DNA of 64,000 bases from Candidatus Heimdallarchaeota archaeon (GTDB taxonomy: Archaea > Asgardarchaeota > Heimdallarchaeia > Heimdallarchaeales > Kariarchaeaceae). The DNA is taken from assembly GCA_026702845.1 (NCBI GenBank), contig JADCLS010000011.1:62001-126000 (forward strand), read 5' to 3'. Below the pieces are notes generated by a model. It made no database searches. It was given only the letters and a program-made list of their open reading frames with translations, and was not told where the DNA came from. The position numbers and the translations under genes were made by a program. This document shows, one piece after another, positions 63,025 to 64,000 of the stretch (its first letter is position 1; the number at the start of each line of letters is the position of its first letter).

Positions 63025-64000
63025 TTATTTAATAGGATATAATTCCGGAACCATTACTTCTCTGAACCATTCAATTGCATCAGTAATGGCCTTTTCAAAT
63101 GTTAAACGTGGATACCAATCCCATTTTTTCTTTGCTTTTTCATCAGATGAGATGCACTCAGTATTAAACTCATAGATCTCATTAATATCCCGATATTTAG
63201 TTATTCCAAGTTTTGCAAATATATTCCTAATTTTTATCTTTCGAGCCTCTTGTATTAAATCTAGATGAGTGATGTTACATGATGTTAAGTTCTGTTTATC
63301 TAATTCATTAAGAATTTCAAGAGGAGAAGCAATAAAGGAATTGAGGAAATAATCTCCAAATGGAACAGTTTTATCACCCATGATAATCATGGCTCTTGCC
63401 ATATCTATGGGCGTGATCCAAGAAATTTTCTTATCAATGGGGCCTAAAACGGTTAGATTTCCACTTCTTATCCCATCACAATAAGTAGTAGTTAATCCTC
63501 GATCATATGAGCCAAATGTTTTACTAAATTTGGCTAAAACAAGTGGTACTCTAGAGTATTCTCGTTTTTTCAACTCTCTTTGTCTCAATTGCTCAGCTCT
63601 CTGCTTTTCTTGCATTTTCTTCATTTCTATCTCAAAAATTTCACTAGCAGCTTGCCTTTTCTTTGTTTCTTCTGCTTGACGTTGCCAAAACAAATCAATT
63701 TCACTTAATTCTTCTTGTACATCATTTTCTTGCTCATCCAAAGAAGTTCCTTCTTTTATTTCGATTGTATCTTTACTAATTTTTAATTTCGATGTTTTCA
63801 ATGAATCAACTTTGGAGATTTCAGAAGATGCAGGTTGGGAACCTCCAAGTGTGGGACCCGATGTGGGACCTGATGCAGGTTGGGGACCTCCAAGTGTTGG
63901 ACCTGATGCAGGAGTTGATGCTGCTTGGGGACCTCCAAGTGTTGGACCTGATGCAGGAGTTGATGCTGCTTGGGGACCTCCAAGTGTGGGACCTGATGTG
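63025..64000 (-). CDS. NAD-dependent epimerase/dehydratase-like protein, C-terminal part with repeat insertion
   Basis: The frame stays open to the right edge, so the N-terminus is outside. The visible C-terminal part (residues beginning SRVPLVLAKFSKTFGSYDRGLTT and WITPIDMARAMIIMG, ending KKWDWYPRLTFEKAITDAIEWFREVM) matches the substrate half of sugar-nucleotide epimerases. Ahead of it lies a Gly/Pro/Ala/Ser-rich repeat (GPTLGGPQAASTPAS, 15 residues) then a charged, coiled-coil-like stretch (QRQAEETKKRQAASEIFEIEMKKMQEKQRAE). This insertion breaks the fold between N- and C-terminal parts if the missing N-terminus is the Rossmann half. It could also be a fusion. Confidence 0.65.
   Translation of the reverse strand, partial: TSGPTLGGPQAASTPASGPTLGGPQAASTPASGPTLGGPQPASGPTSGPTLGGSQPASSEISKVDSLKTSKLKISKDTIEIKEGTSLDEQENDVQEELSEIDLFWQRQAEETKKRQAASEIFEIEMKKMQEKQRAEQLRQRELKKREYSRVPLVLAKFSKTFGSYDRGLTTTYCDGIRSGNLTVLGPIDKKISWITPIDMARAMIIMGDKTVPFGDYFLNSFIASPLEILNELDKQNLTSCNITHLDLIQEARKIKIRNIFAKLGITKYRDINEIYEFNTECISSDEKAKKKWDWYPRLTFEKAITDAIEWFREVMVPELYPIK
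63841..64000. repeat. 45-bp tandem repeats encoding GPTLGGPQAASTPAS
   Basis: The block acctccaagt begins at 63841, 63886, 63931 and 63976, an exact 45-base period (15 codons). The copies starting at 63886 and 63931 are identical over their full length; the copy at 63841 is diverged. Repetition continues past the window edge. Confidence 0.9.

Noticed and set aside
63798..63983. His/Gln/Val-rich minus-strand reading of the 45-bp repeats
   Set aside because: Alternative frame of the repeat block; the frame continuous with the epimerase gives GPTLGGPQAASTPAS units.
1..64000. tRNA, rRNA or insertion sequences
   Set aside because: No tRNA-like TTCRANNC arms with acceptor stems in the gene-free gaps, no rRNA-like stretches and no transposase genes were seen by eye; a covariance search could still find degenerate tRNAs.

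Overview
The window is A+T-rich archaeal chromosome, most probably from an Asgard archaeon. Archaeal information-processing genes are present: an Orc1/Cdc6 initiator, a family B DNA polymerase, transcription factor S, two copies of the tiny RNA polymerase subunit Rpo12, aIF1/SUI1, type II methionine aminopeptidase and an archaeal glycyl-tRNA synthetase. Alongside them sit two Rab-like small GTPases and one Rag/Gtr-like GTPase with the HKxD form of the guanine-specificity motif, a repertoire typical of Asgard genomes. Asgard placement is an inference from this gene content; a Heimdallarchaeia-like lineage is possible but not shown here. I see no tRNA, rRNA, CRISPR array, insertion sequence or prophage.

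Layout. 1-5.8 kb: the end of a surface protein, a short-chain dehydrogenase, a secreted M14 carboxypeptidase, a CheD deamidase homologue, a Nudix hydrolase and a membrane protein. 6-8.8 kb: the TldD/TldE protease pair. 8.8-13.9 kb: small zinc-ribbon and membrane proteins, a divergent DUF134/DUF5320 pair with palindromic operators, the Rag-like GTPase and a DUF3592 protein. 13.9-16.9 kb: a korDABC 2-oxoacid:ferredoxin oxidoreductase operon, then two genes of under 60 codons and an MFS transporter. 18.8-25.7 kb: CinA C-terminal and N-terminal domains as separate genes, cdc6, lysine 6-aminotransferase, a geranylgeranyl-reductase-like flavoprotein and a methyltransferase. 25.8-35.8 kb: an ABC-2 exporter operon with a palindromic bidirectional promoter, a second CheD, an alpha/beta hydrolase, a very large FtsX-type permease and an HxlR regulator. 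36-38.6 kb: a PolB2-like polymerase, visibly richer in G+C than its surroundings. 38.7-45 kb: a zinc-ribbon/Q-rich membrane protein, an ICMT-like methyltransferase, a heterodimeric ABC exporter and a tandemly duplicated ribbon-helix-helix-like protein.

45-54.5 kb: a Cas4-like Fe-S nuclease divergent from TFS, a stomatin-like SPFH protein, a membrane thioredoxin, a zinc-ribbon protein with 72-bp tandem repeats, a Rab-like GTPase with TatD, glyS, two Rpo12 genes around an LRR-like zinc-ribbon protein, and aIF1. 54.6-64 kb: map, a second Rab-like GTPase behind a GAF/PAS-like protein, an RHH protein, an EutA homologue, the indolepyruvate oxidoreductase operon iorAB, and an epimerase interrupted by 45-bp repeats.

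Physiology implied: ferredoxin-dependent oxidation of 2-oxoacids (Kor, Ior), lysine transamination and peptide breakdown (M14, TldDE) suggest amino-acid catabolism. EutA suggests a B12-dependent lyase elsewhere in the genome. The most unusual points are the apparent non-AUG start of aIF1 that keeps its N-terminal zinc motif, the Rpo12 pair with a 10-A tract frameshift in one copy, a TTGTTTTACA-type motif near two ABC exporter operons and an RHH-like gene, the epimerase insertion, and several overlooked small genes.
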